Below, one piece after another: positions 57,256-64,000 of a stretch of DNA of 64,000 bases. How positions within the stretch are numbered: the first letter of the stretch is position 1; each line of letters starts with the position of its first letter. The notes beneath the pieces are model-generated. The model saw nothing but the letters and a program-made list of their open reading frames with translations. It searched no databases and was not told where the DNA came from. The position numbers and the translations under genes are program-made. Source of the DNA: Ramlibacter sp. GTDB taxonomy: Bacteria > Pseudomonadota > Gammaproteobacteria > Burkholderiales > Burkholderiaceae_C. Location: contig JAHBZN010000002.1 of assembly GCA_019635415.1 (NCBI GenBank), positions 496,001 through 560,000 of the forward strand, given 5' to 3'.

Positions 57256-58728
57256 ATGATGAAGCGATTCGACTGGAAGAAGCTGCAGTCCCAAGTGATG
57301 GCCGGTGCGCTGATGCTGACGGCCGTGCTGGTGATGATGCCTGTCCAGCCCGTGTCGGCCCAGGTCCGGGCCTTGCCCGATTTCACCGACCTCGTCGAGC
57401 AGGTAGGGCCGTCGGTGGTCAATATCCGTACCCTCGAAAAGGCGCATGGCCTCAACGGCTTGTCGGGCAACAACATGGACGAAGAAATGCAGGAGTTTTT
57501 CCGGCGGTTCTTCGGCCAGCCATTGCCGGGCGTGCCACGGTCGGCTCCTCGGCCCAGCCAGCCGCAGGATCAGGAGCCCCAGCCACGGGGCGTGGGTTCG
57601 GGCTTCATCCTGACCCAGGATGGCTACGTGATGACCAATGCCCATGTGGTGGACGGCGCTGACGAGGTGGTGGTCACGCTGACCGACAAGCGTGAATTCA
57701 AGGCGAAGATCGTCGGAGCCGACAAACGGACGGATGTGGCCGTGGTGAAGATCGAGGCCACGGGACTGCCTGCGGTCAAGGTGGGGGACGTCGGTCGGCT
57801 CAAGGTCGGCGAGTGGGTCATGGCGATCGGGTCACCGTTTGGCCTCGAGAACACCGTGACGGCGGGCATCGTGAGTGCCAAACAGCGCGACACCGGCGAC
57901 TATCTGCCCTTCATCCAGACCGATGTGGCGATCAATCCGGGCAACTCCGGCGGTCCGCTGATCAACATGCGCGGCGAGGTGGTCGGCATCAACAGCCAGA
58001 TCTACTCGCGCTCAGGTGGTTTCATGGGCATTTCGTTCGCCATCCCGATGGACGAGGCCATCCGCGTGAGCGACCAGTTGCGGGCCACGGGCCGGGTGTC
58101 CCGCGGCCGCATCGGCGTGCAGATCGACCAGGTGACCAAGGACGTGGCGGAGTCGATCGGCCTGGGCAAGCCCCAGGGTGCGCTGGTGCGCAGCGTGGAA
58201 AGCGGGGCGCCGGCCGACAAGGCCGGTGTGGAGGCCGGGGACATCATCACGCGCTTCGATGGGAAGGTGATCGAGAAGGCGTCGGATCTGCCACGCCTGG
58301 TGGGCAACACCAAGCCGGGCAGCAAGAGCACGCTGACGGTGTTCCGCCGTGGCGGCTCCAAGGACCTGAGTGTGATCATCGGTGAATTCGAGGCGGAGAA
58401 GCCCGTCAAGAAGGCGGCCGAGAAAGAAGCCAAGCCCAAGGCGTCTGCGGCGGCGCAGTCCGTGGGACTCACGGTGAGCGAATTGACCGATGCGCAGAAG
58501 AAAGAGGCTCGGCTCAAGGGCGGTGTGAAGGTCGATGCCGCCGTGGACGCGGCGGCCCGCGCCGGCATTCGCGAGGGTGATGTGATCGTGGCCATTGGCA
58601 ACGTCGAGGTGGGGAGCGTGAAGGAATTCGAGGCGGCCCTTCTCAAGGCGGATCGGAGCAAGCCCTTGCCGGTGCTGCTGCGCCGCGGTGACCTGGCGAC
58701 CTTTCTGCTGATCCGGCCCCAGCGCTGA
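57256..58728 (+). CDS. mucD: Periplasmic Do-family protease MucD
   Basis: 490 residues. Signal (about 1-35); catalytic H130 (TNAHVV), D160 (TDVAVVK), S231 (NPGNSGGP); two PDZ domains, the second separated by a Lys/Ala-rich linker (about 380-400). It cleans up misfolded envelope proteins and limits RpoE activation. ATG 57256 with GAAAGG upstream; ATG 57259 is possible. It is the second Do protease in the window. Confidence 0.95.
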   Translation: MMKRFDWKKLQSQVMAGALMLTAVLVMMPVQPVSAQVRALPDFTDLVEQVGPSVVNIRTLEKAHGLNGLSGNNMDEEMQEFFRRFFGQPLPGVPRSAPRPSQPQDQEPQPRGVGSGFILTQDGYVMTNAHVVDGADEVVVTLTDKREFKAKIVGADKRTDVAVVKIEATGLPAVKVGDVGRLKVGEWVMAIGSPFGLENTVTAGIVSAKQRDTGDYLPFIQTDVAINPGNSGGPLINMRGEVVGINSQIYSRSGGFMGISFAIPMDEAIRVSDQLRATGRVSRGRIGVQIDQVTKDVAESIGLGKPQGALVRSVESGAPADKAGVEAGDIITRFDGKVIEKASDLPRLVGNTKPGSKSTLTVFRRGGSKDLSVIIGEFEAEKPVKKAAEKEAKPKASAAAQSVGLTVSELTDAQKKEARLKGGVKVDAAVDAAARAGIREGDVIVAIGNVEVGSVKEFEAALLKADRSKPLPVLLRRGDLATFLLIRPQR

Positions 58729-58748
58729 GCTCGCAGCGCCTTGTCAAG

Positions 58749-58784
58749 AAGCCCCGACCCGGGCTCGGGTTTGGGGCTTTTTTT
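58749..58784 (+). terminator. Intrinsic terminator after mucD
   Basis: AGCCCC/GGGGCT stem with an inner CCCG/CGGG, followed by seven T (58778-58784). It ends the fatty-acid/RpoE super-operon. Confidence 0.92.
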
Positions 58785-58981
58785 CGGAATCAAAGTCGCG
58801 AAAAGACACCACCCCCTATTATTTTTTCGGCCTTGAACGAAGCTCTTTGATGTATGTGTTCACTAACTTTTCTGCCCGCTAATTACAATATTGAGTAGAA
58901 TTCCGGGGCCGATCCGGTGATTACCGGCATATCAAAAAGCCTTCAATCCACGATACGGGATGAAATCGGGTCGTGCACCGT

Positions 58982-59049
58982 CGATCCACAGATCACCCAC
59001 AAGTTGTTCAGAGTTTGACCGCTGATTCATGTTGATAAGTTGTGTATAA
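58982..59049. other. Cluster of DnaA-box-like nonamers
   Basis: TGTGTATAA (59041-59049) is the exact complement of the E. coli R2 box TTATACACA. TGTTGATAA (59030-59038) differs by one base from the TGTGGATAA consensus complement. CGATCCACA and TCACCCACA (58982-58990, 58993-59001) match at seven of nine. dnaA or dnaN are not in the window. Confidence 0.3.
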
Positions 59050-59130
59050 ATTTCTTGTTGCTGCGCTGCAACGACGTGGTTTCGCGGGTTTGGGGTCTGT
59101 ACGTTCGGGGCTTTTTGCCTACAATGAAGC

Positions 59131-59196
59131 TCCAACTATCGCAGTTGCCATAGATTGTTGGTTTAGGGCGCGTCATCACTCGACGCGCCCTTTTTT
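59131..59196 (+). ncRNA. Candidate small RNA upstream of lepA
   Basis: A -10-like TACAAT (59120-59125) precedes a likely start near 59131. The RNA would contain a first hairpin closed by CCAAC/GTTGG (59132-59161) and then a perfect 9-bp GC-rich terminator stem with a U-run. About 66 nt, possibly longer if transcription starts upstream. An alternative is an attenuated lepA leader. Confidence 0.5.
59166..59196 (+). terminator. Intrinsic terminator 44 bp before lepA
   Basis: GGGCGCGTC (59166-59174), a 7-nt loop, GACGCGCCC (59182-59190), then TTTTTT. A textbook terminator with no upstream protein gene other than mucD, which already has its own. Confidence 0.92.
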
Positions 59197-59240
59197 CTTT
59201 TCTGCGCCGTTTTAATTCAATCACTTAAGCGTTCTCGTTG

Positions 59241-61052
59241 ATGAATCACATCAGAAACTTTTCGATCATTGCCCACATCGATCACGGCAAATCGACGTTG
59301 GCGGACCGGTTGATCCAGCGTTGCGGGGGGCTGAGTGATCGTGAGATGGAGGAGCAGGTCCTCGATTCGATGGATCTCGAAAAAGAGCGTGGGATAACCA
59401 TCAAGGCGCAGACTGCGGCACTCAAATACAAGGCGCGTGACGGGCAGGTCTACAACCTCAATCTGATCGATACGCCGGGCCACGTGGACTTCTCCTACGA
59501 AGTCTCGCGCTCCCTGTCGGCGTGCGAGGGCGCACTGCTCGTGGTCGACGCAAGCCAGGGCGTCGAGGCGCAGACCGTCGCCAATTGCTACACCGCGCTG
59601 GACCTCGGCGTGGAGGTGCTGCCCGTGCTCAACAAGATGGACCTGCCTCAGGCCGACCCGGACAACGCCAAGGCAGAGATCGAGGACGTGATCGGCATCG
59701 ATGCCGGTGATGCCATCCCGTGTTCGGCCAAGACCGGCATGGGCATCGACGAAATTCTCGAGGCCGTGGTCGCGAAGATTCCGCCGCCCAAGGGCGAGCC
59801 GGCCGGACCGTTGCGCGCCATGATCATCGACAGCTGGTTCGACAGCTATGTGGGCGTGGTCATGCTGGTGCGCGTGGTCGATGGCCGGCTGGCGCGCGGC
59901 GACCGCATCAAGCTCATGGCGACTGGCGCCACCTACAACGCCGACAATCTTGGCGTGTTCACGCCGGGCAATGAGCCGCGCCAGGCTCTGGAAGCGGGTG
60001 AGGTGGGGTACATCATTGCGGGCATCAAGGAGCTTCAGGCGGCCAAGGTCGGCGACACGGTGACGCTGATCAAGGGCGGCACGGGGGGGGCGGCCTTCAC
60101 CGCGACCCAGCCGTTGCCTGGATTCAAGGAAATTCAGCCCCAGGTGTTCGCCGGGCTGTATCCCACCGAGGCCAATCAATACGATGCCCTGCGCGACAGC
60201 CTCGAAAAGCTCAAGCTCAACGACTCGTCCTTGCATTACGAACCCGAGGTGTCCCAGGCGCTGGGCTTTGGCTTCCGCTGCGGATTCCTGGGGCTGCTGC
60301 ACATGGAAATCGTCCAGGAGCGGCTGGAGCGCGAGTTCGACCAGGACCTGATCACCACGGCACCCAGCGTGGTCTACCAGGTCGTGACGGCGGGGGGCGA
60401 GGTGTCCATGGTCGAAAACCCGTCCAAGATCCCGGATCAGGGCCGTCTCGATGAAATTCGTGAGCCCATCGTCACGGTGCACCTCTACATGCCACAGGAG
60501 TACGTTGGCCCTGTCATGACCCTGGCCAACCAGAAGCGTGGCGTGCAGATGAACATGGCCTACCACGGCAAGCAGGTCATGCTGACCTATGAAATGCCCC
60601 TGGGTGAAATCGTGCTGGACTTCTTCGACAAGCTCAAGTCGGTGAGCCGGGGCTATGCCTCGATGGACTACGAATTCAAGGAATACAGGGCTTCCGACGT
60701 GGTGAAGGTCGACATCCTCCTCAACGGTGAGAAGGTTGACGCGCTGTCCATCATCGTGCACCGCACCCAGGCGCAGTACCGGGGACGGGCGGTCGTGTCC
60801 AAGATGCGTGAGATCATCAGCCGCCAGATGTTCGACGTGGCCATCCAGGCCGCCATCGGGGCCAACATCATCGCGCGTGAAACCATCAAGGCCCTGCGCA
60901 AGAACGTGCTGGCAAAATGCTACGGTGGCGACATCACGCGCAAGCGCAAGCTTCTTGAAAAACAGAAGGCAGGCAAGAAACGCATGAAGCAGATTGGCTC
61001 TGTGGAAGTGCCCCAGGAAGCCTTTTTGGCCATTTTGCAGGTGGAGGAATGA
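59241..61052 (+). CDS. lepA: Elongation factor 4 (LepA)
   Basis: 603 residues. GTPase motifs are [22 protein letters not shown] and NKMDL; the C-terminus has the LepA-specific domain ending [20 protein letters not shown]. It back-translocates stalled ribosomes. ATG 59241 begins [14 protein letters not shown] as in the family; the TTG directly before it is not needed. The promoter or read-through source is unclear because a strong terminator lies 44 bp upstream. Confidence 0.97.
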   Translation: MNHIRNFSIIAHIDHGKSTLADRLIQRCGGLSDREMEEQVLDSMDLEKERGITIKAQTAALKYKARDGQVYNLNLIDTPGHVDFSYEVSRSLSACEGALLVVDASQGVEAQTVANCYTALDLGVEVLPVLNKMDLPQADPDNAKAEIEDVIGIDAGDAIPCSAKTGMGIDEILEAVVAKIPPPKGEPAGPLRAMIIDSWFDSYVGVVMLVRVVDGRLARGDRIKLMATGATYNADNLGVFTPGNEPRQALEAGEVGYIIAGIKELQAAKVGDTVTLIKGGTGGAAFTATQPLPGFKEIQPQVFAGLYPTEANQYDALRDSLEKLKLNDSSLHYEPEVSQALGFGFRCGFLGLLHMEIVQERLEREFDQDLITTAPSVVYQVVTAGGEVSMVENPSKIPDQGRLDEIREPIVTVHLYMPQEYVGPVMTLANQKRGVQMNMAYHGKQVMLTYEMPLGEIVLDFFDKLKSVSRGYASMDYEFKEYRASDVVKVDILLNGEKVDALSIIVHRTQAQYRGRAVVSKMREIISRQMFDVAIQAAIGANIIARETIKALRKNVLAKCYGGDITRKRKLLEKQKAGKKRMKQIGSVEVPQEAFLAILQVEE

Positions 61053-62017
61053 TGCAGTTTCTGACTGCCGCGATACTCGCGGCGTTTGCCGGCTATGCCG
61101 GTGCCTGGTATCTGGGCGTGGTCGAGGGCAATTTCGCCCTGATCTTGTTCCTGGCCACGCTGGTGACCGGCCTGTACTGGCTTGCGGAGCGTCTGTATTT
61201 CCTGCCGCAGCGCCGTGCCGCGGCCGCGACGCTGGAGGCCCAGGTGGCGCAGCGCCGCACCGAACTTGCCGCACAGGGCATCACCCAGGTGGATGACGAC
61301 CTTCCCGCCGCCCGGGAACGTCTCCTGATGCAACCCTGGTGGCTGGACTGGACCGCCGGCCTGTTTCCGGTGATCGCGGTGGTGTTCCTGCTGCGGTCGT
61401 TCCTGTTCGAGCCTTTCAAGATTCCGTCGGGATCCATGATCCCCACGCTGCGGGTGGGGGACCTGATCCTGGTGAACAAGTTCACCTATGGCATCCGGCT
61501 GCCGGTGCTCAATACCAAGATCACCGAGGGCCACAAGCCGCAGCGCGGGGATGTGATGGTGTTCCGCTATCCGCCCAAGCCCAGCCTCGACTACATCAAG
61601 CGGGTGGTGGGCCTGCCGGGGGACGAGGTGGCCTACCTGAACAAGCGTCTGACCATCAACGGCCAGCTCGTGAGCAAGACCGCGTTGCCCAACTTCTTCG
61701 ACGGGGATGTGATGCGGTACTTCAAGCACTACGAGGAAGTCCTGGGCGATCACCGTCATAAATTGCTCAATGACGATGACCGGCCAGCCTTTGTTTCGGG
61801 GGCCGATGACTTCCCGTTCAAGCAGAATTGCCGTTACAGTGTCGAGGGCGTGGTCTGCAAGGTCCCCGAAGGGCACTATTTCATGATGGGCGACAACCGC
61901 GATAATTCGCTGGATTCGCGTTACTGGGGCTTTGTGCCGGACCAGAACATCGTGGGCAAGGCGTTCTTTGTCTGGATGAATTTCAGCGACCTGAAGCGCA
62001 TTGGCTCTTTCGAATAG
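61049..62017 (+). CDS. lepB: Signal peptidase I
   Basis: 322 residues. Two N-terminal membrane helices (about 4-20, 28-45) and a third (about 103-118) precede the catalytic domain: S129 (PSGSMIPTL) and K184 ([14 protein letters not shown]), plus [15 protein letters not shown]. It cleaves signal peptides at the outer face of the inner membrane. It overlaps lepA (ATGA). Confidence 0.96.
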   Translation: MMQFLTAAILAAFAGYAGAWYLGVVEGNFALILFLATLVTGLYWLAERLYFLPQRRAAAATLEAQVAQRRTELAAQGITQVDDDLPAARERLLMQPWWLDWTAGLFPVIAVVFLLRSFLFEPFKIPSGSMIPTLRVGDLILVNKFTYGIRLPVLNTKITEGHKPQRGDVMVFRYPPKPSLDYIKRVVGLPGDEVAYLNKRLTINGQLVSKTALPNFFDGDVMRYFKHYEEVLGDHRHKLLNDDDRPAFVSGADDFPFKQNCRYSVEGVVCKVPEGHYFMMGDNRDNSLDSRYWGFVPDQNIVGKAFFVWMNFSDLKRIGSFE

Positions 62018-62044
62018 ACATTTTCTTGCAGCAAAGGTTGGCGT

Positions 62045-62398
62045 ATGAATTTTCAGCTCAAGTCCAGGCAACAGGGTGTGTCCTTCATCGGCCTGATCTT
62101 TGTCGCAGGGGTGCTGGCCTGTGCCGGTGTCATTGGTGCCCAGGTGTTTCCTACGGCAGTGGAGTACCAAGCGGTTCTCAAAGCTGCAGACAAGGCCAAG
62201 GTGGGGAGTACGCCGCTGGATGTGCGGACCATTTTTGACAAGGCCGCCCAGATCGATGACATCAAGTCCATCACGGGAAAAGACCTCGAAATCACCAAGG
62301 AAGGTGACAAGGTGGTGGTGTCCTTTGCCTACACCAAGGAAATCCACCTTGCCGGTCCGGCCTACCTGCTGCTGAAATACGCCGGTAAATCCAAATAG
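62045..62398 (+). CDS. DUF4845 family membrane-anchored protein
   Basis: 117 residues. A single N-terminal helix (about 12-31, VSFIGLIFVAGVLACAGVIGA) is followed by a small soluble domain (AADKAKVGSTPLDVRTIFDKAAQID). The pseudopilin-like start is typical of DUF4845, nearly always between lepB and rnc. Function unknown. AAAGGT precedes the ATG. Confidence 0.9.
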   Translation: MNFQLKSRQQGVSFIGLIFVAGVLACAGVIGAQVFPTAVEYQAVLKAADKAKVGSTPLDVRTIFDKAAQIDDIKSITGKDLEITKEGDKVVVSFAYTKEIHLAGPAYLLLKYAGKSK

Positions 62399-62399
62399 C

Positions 62400-63083
62400 G
62401 TGGAGGGCGGCCTGTCAGCTCTGCAGGGGCGCTTGCAGCACGCATTCTCCGATCCGCTGCTGCTGCAGCGTGCGCTGACGCACCGCAGTTTTTCCGCCGA
62501 TCACAACGAGCGTCTGGAATTTCTGGGTGACGCCGTGCTCAATCTGGCGGTGGCCGCCCTGCTGTACGACCGCCTGAAATCACTGCCCGAGGGGGATCTG
62601 TCGCGCGTGCGGGCCAATCTGGTCAAGCAGGAGACCCTGCACCAGCTTGCCCTGGGGTTGGACCTGCCGTCCGTCATCCGTCTGGGGGAGGGGGAAATGC
62701 GTTCGGGGGGCCACAAGCGGCCTTCGATCCTGGCCGACGCACTCGAGGCCCTGATTGGTGCCGTGCACCTGGACGCTGGCTATGGTGCCGCCGAGGCGCT
62801 GGTCCTTCGCCTGTTCCAGGCCATCGAGATCACGCCCCAGATGACCGCCGCTGCCAAGGACCCGAAAACCGAGTTGCAGGAATGGCTGCAAGGCCGCAAG
62901 ATGAAGCTTCCCGTGTACCGTGTGGCGGGGACACTCGGCGCGGCCCACAAGCAGACCTTTGACGTGGAGTGCGAGATCGCTGAACTGGGGGTGACCGAGC
63001 GCGGAATTGGCGGATCGCGGCGCTCTGGCGAGCAGGCCGCCGCCGCCGCCATGCTGATCACCCTGAAAGCGAAGATGAAGTGA
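62400..63083 (+). CDS. rnc: Ribonuclease III
   Basis: 227 residues. The catalytic signature [14 protein letters not shown] (37-50) and [12 protein letters not shown] are present, with a C-terminal dsRNA-binding domain (about 155-225, with [18 protein letters not shown]). It cleaves double-stranded RNA, including rRNA precursors. GTG start one base after the upstream stop. Confidence 0.96.
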   Translation: MEGGLSALQGRLQHAFSDPLLLQRALTHRSFSADHNERLEFLGDAVLNLAVAALLYDRLKSLPEGDLSRVRANLVKQETLHQLALGLDLPSVIRLGEGEMRSGGHKRPSILADALEALIGAVHLDAGYGAAEALVLRLFQAIEITPQMTAAAKDPKTELQEWLQGRKMKLPVYRVAGTLGAAHKQTFDVECEIAELGVTERGIGGSRRSGEQAAAAAMLITLKAKMK

Positions 63084-64000
63084 TGGACGCTACAAAAAAA
63101 GAAGCGACTGAAGACCCTTCGGCGGAGGCTGGAGACGAATCGGCTTCGGCCGACCCGGAAGCCATGCCCGGCGCGCAACGCTGCGGCGTCATCGCCATCG
63201 TGGGCAAGCCCAACGTGGGCAAATCGACCCTGCTGAATGCGCTGGTGGGTCAGAAGATCAGCATCACCTCGCGCAAGGCCCAGACCACCCGTCACCGCAT
63301 TACCGGCATCCGGACCCGGGCGCAGACCCAGTTCATCTTCGTGGACACGCCCGGTTTCCAGACCCGGCATGCGACGGCGCTGAACCGCTCGCTCAACAAG
63401 ACCGTGATGGGGGCCATCGGCGATGTGGACCTGGTGCTGTTTGTGGTCGAGGCGGGCAGCTTCACGCTCGGGGATGCCAAGGTGCTGTCGCTGCTCAAGC
63501 CGGATGTGCCGGCACTCCTGCTGGCGAACAAGCTGGATCAGGTGCATCGCCGGTCCGAGCTCGCGCCCTGGCTGCGCGACATGCAGGAGCGCCATGCGTT
63601 CACCGAATTCGTTCCCATGTCGGCCAAGAACGCCAAGGACATTGCGCGCCTGTTCGACATCTGCGAGAAATTCCTGCCCGTGCAGCCCTGGTGGTACGCC
63701 GAGGACGAGCTCACCGACCGCTCCGAGAAATTCCTCGCCAGTGAGACGGTGCGCGAGAAGCTGTTCCGGTTCACCGGAGACGAATTGCCCTACACGTCCA
63801 CCGTGGTGGTGGACAAGTTCGAGGAAGAGCCCAGCCCCAGGCATGGCCGGATGATCCGCATCGCCGCCACCATCGTGGTCGAGCGCGAGGGCCACAAGGC
63901 CATGGTCATCGGCGAAGCGGGCGAGCGCCTCAAGCGCATTGGCACGGAGGCCCGCCAGGAGATGGAAAAGCTCATGGGCGCCAAGGTCTTCCTGGAACTC
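63083..64000 (+). CDS. era: GTPase Era (3' end outside window)
   Basis: 306 codons visible. The P-loop is GKPNVGKS (41-48), with DTPGFQT and NKLDQV; the KH domain starts in the final part ([19 protein letters not shown]). Era binds 16S rRNA and aids small-subunit assembly. The ATG overlaps the rnc stop (TGATG). The first about 30 residues are an acidic extension absent from shorter Era proteins; most of it coincides with a degenerate 58-bp repeat. Confidence 0.96.
   Translation, partial: MDATKKEATEDPSAEAGDESASADPEAMPGAQRCGVIAIVGKPNVGKSTLLNALVGQKISITSRKAQTTRHRITGIRTRAQTQFIFVDTPGFQTRHATALNRSLNKTVMGAIGDVDLVLFVVEAGSFTLGDAKVLSLLKPDVPALLLANKLDQVHRRSELAPWLRDMQERHAFTEFVPMSAKNAKDIARLFDICEKFLPVQPWWYAEDELTDRSEKFLASETVREKLFRFTGDELPYTSTVVVDKFEEEPSPRHGRMIRIAATIVVEREGHKAMVIGEAGERLKRIGTEARQEMEKLMGAKVFLEL
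63089..63146 (+). repeat. 58-bp coding repeat, copy 9 (degenerate; Era N-terminal extension)
   Basis: Begins GCTACAAAAAAAGAAGCG and has AGGCT at the family columns, but lacks the GTG core and the CTTTT end. It encodes the acidic Era extension (residues 3-22). Assigned by the dyad, length and position in a variable protein end. Confidence 0.45.

Larger units (their letters stand above)
58785..59240. other. Non-coding region mucD-lepA, relatively AT-rich
   Basis: About 455 bp without a supported gene. It contains a DnaA-box-like cluster (58982-59049), a perfect CCGGT-GATT-ACCGG dyad (58914-58927), a likely small RNA with its own terminator (59131-59196), and a 44-bp stretch before lepA with no obvious ribosome site. 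Confidence 0.7.

Overview
The window is a high-GC betaproteobacterial chromosome segment, most likely from the Burkholderiales and probably the family Comamonadaceae. The basis is the strong G/C third-position bias, the gene families, and two conserved gene orders: rpmF-plsX-fabHDG-acpP-fabF-rpoE-rseAB-mucD-lepAB-rnc-era, and argH-algZ-algR with hemCDXY. It is packed with genes (50 called, two cut by the window edges). No tRNA, rRNA, CRISPR array, prophage or insertion sequence was recognised.

Layout. 1-8.5 kb: the 3' part of a PilY1-like pilus protein, DNA polymerase IV, a TPR-methyltransferase, a TetR regulator divergent from a DUF1304 membrane protein, an FMN-dependent alpha-hydroxyacid dehydrogenase, and a SelA-like PLP protein. 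8.5-18 kb: penicillin-binding protein 1C coupled to a very large alpha-2-macroglobulin, then an orphan protein that may be an ADP-ribosyl-cyclase relative. 18-24.4 kb: an HtrA/DegP protease behind a QseBC-type two-component system, glutamate dehydrogenase and an MFS transporter. 24.4-35.8 kb: argH, an AlgZ/AlgR-type LytTR system, an AI-2E-family permease, PEP carboxylase and hemC-hemD-hemX-hemY. 35.8-43.6 kb: a 1431-residue DUF11-repeat surface protein, RNase E and a 0.5-kb leader. 43.6-48 kb: rluC, a HAD phosphatase, a Rieske protein, a SppA peptidase, and an RsmI paralogue with Maf. 48-58.7 kb: the YceD-rpmF-fatty-acid operon running directly into the RpoE envelope-stress operon. 58.7-64 kb: a non-coding region with a likely small RNA, then lepA-lepB-DUF4845-rnc-era.

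How the genes connect. The 48-58 kb block joins membrane lipid synthesis to envelope stress sensing (RpoE, RseA, RseB, MucD). The 18-21.7 kb block appears to be a self-contained regulon: a PmrA/QseB-like direct repeat lies in front of both the response-regulator gene and degP, each 10 bp upstream of a plausible -10 hexamer. The heme block makes uroporphyrinogen III and includes two accessory membrane proteins.

The most unusual signal is a family of about 58-bp repeats: eight clear copies and one degenerate copy, all inside protein-coding genes. They align without gaps in either orientation. Each orientation yields its own recurring peptide. The copies sit at protein ends or linkers, and one supplies the hydrophobic N-terminal segment of PbpC. 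They resemble in concept the Rickettsia palindromic elements. All identifications rest on reading motifs by eye; no database search was possible.
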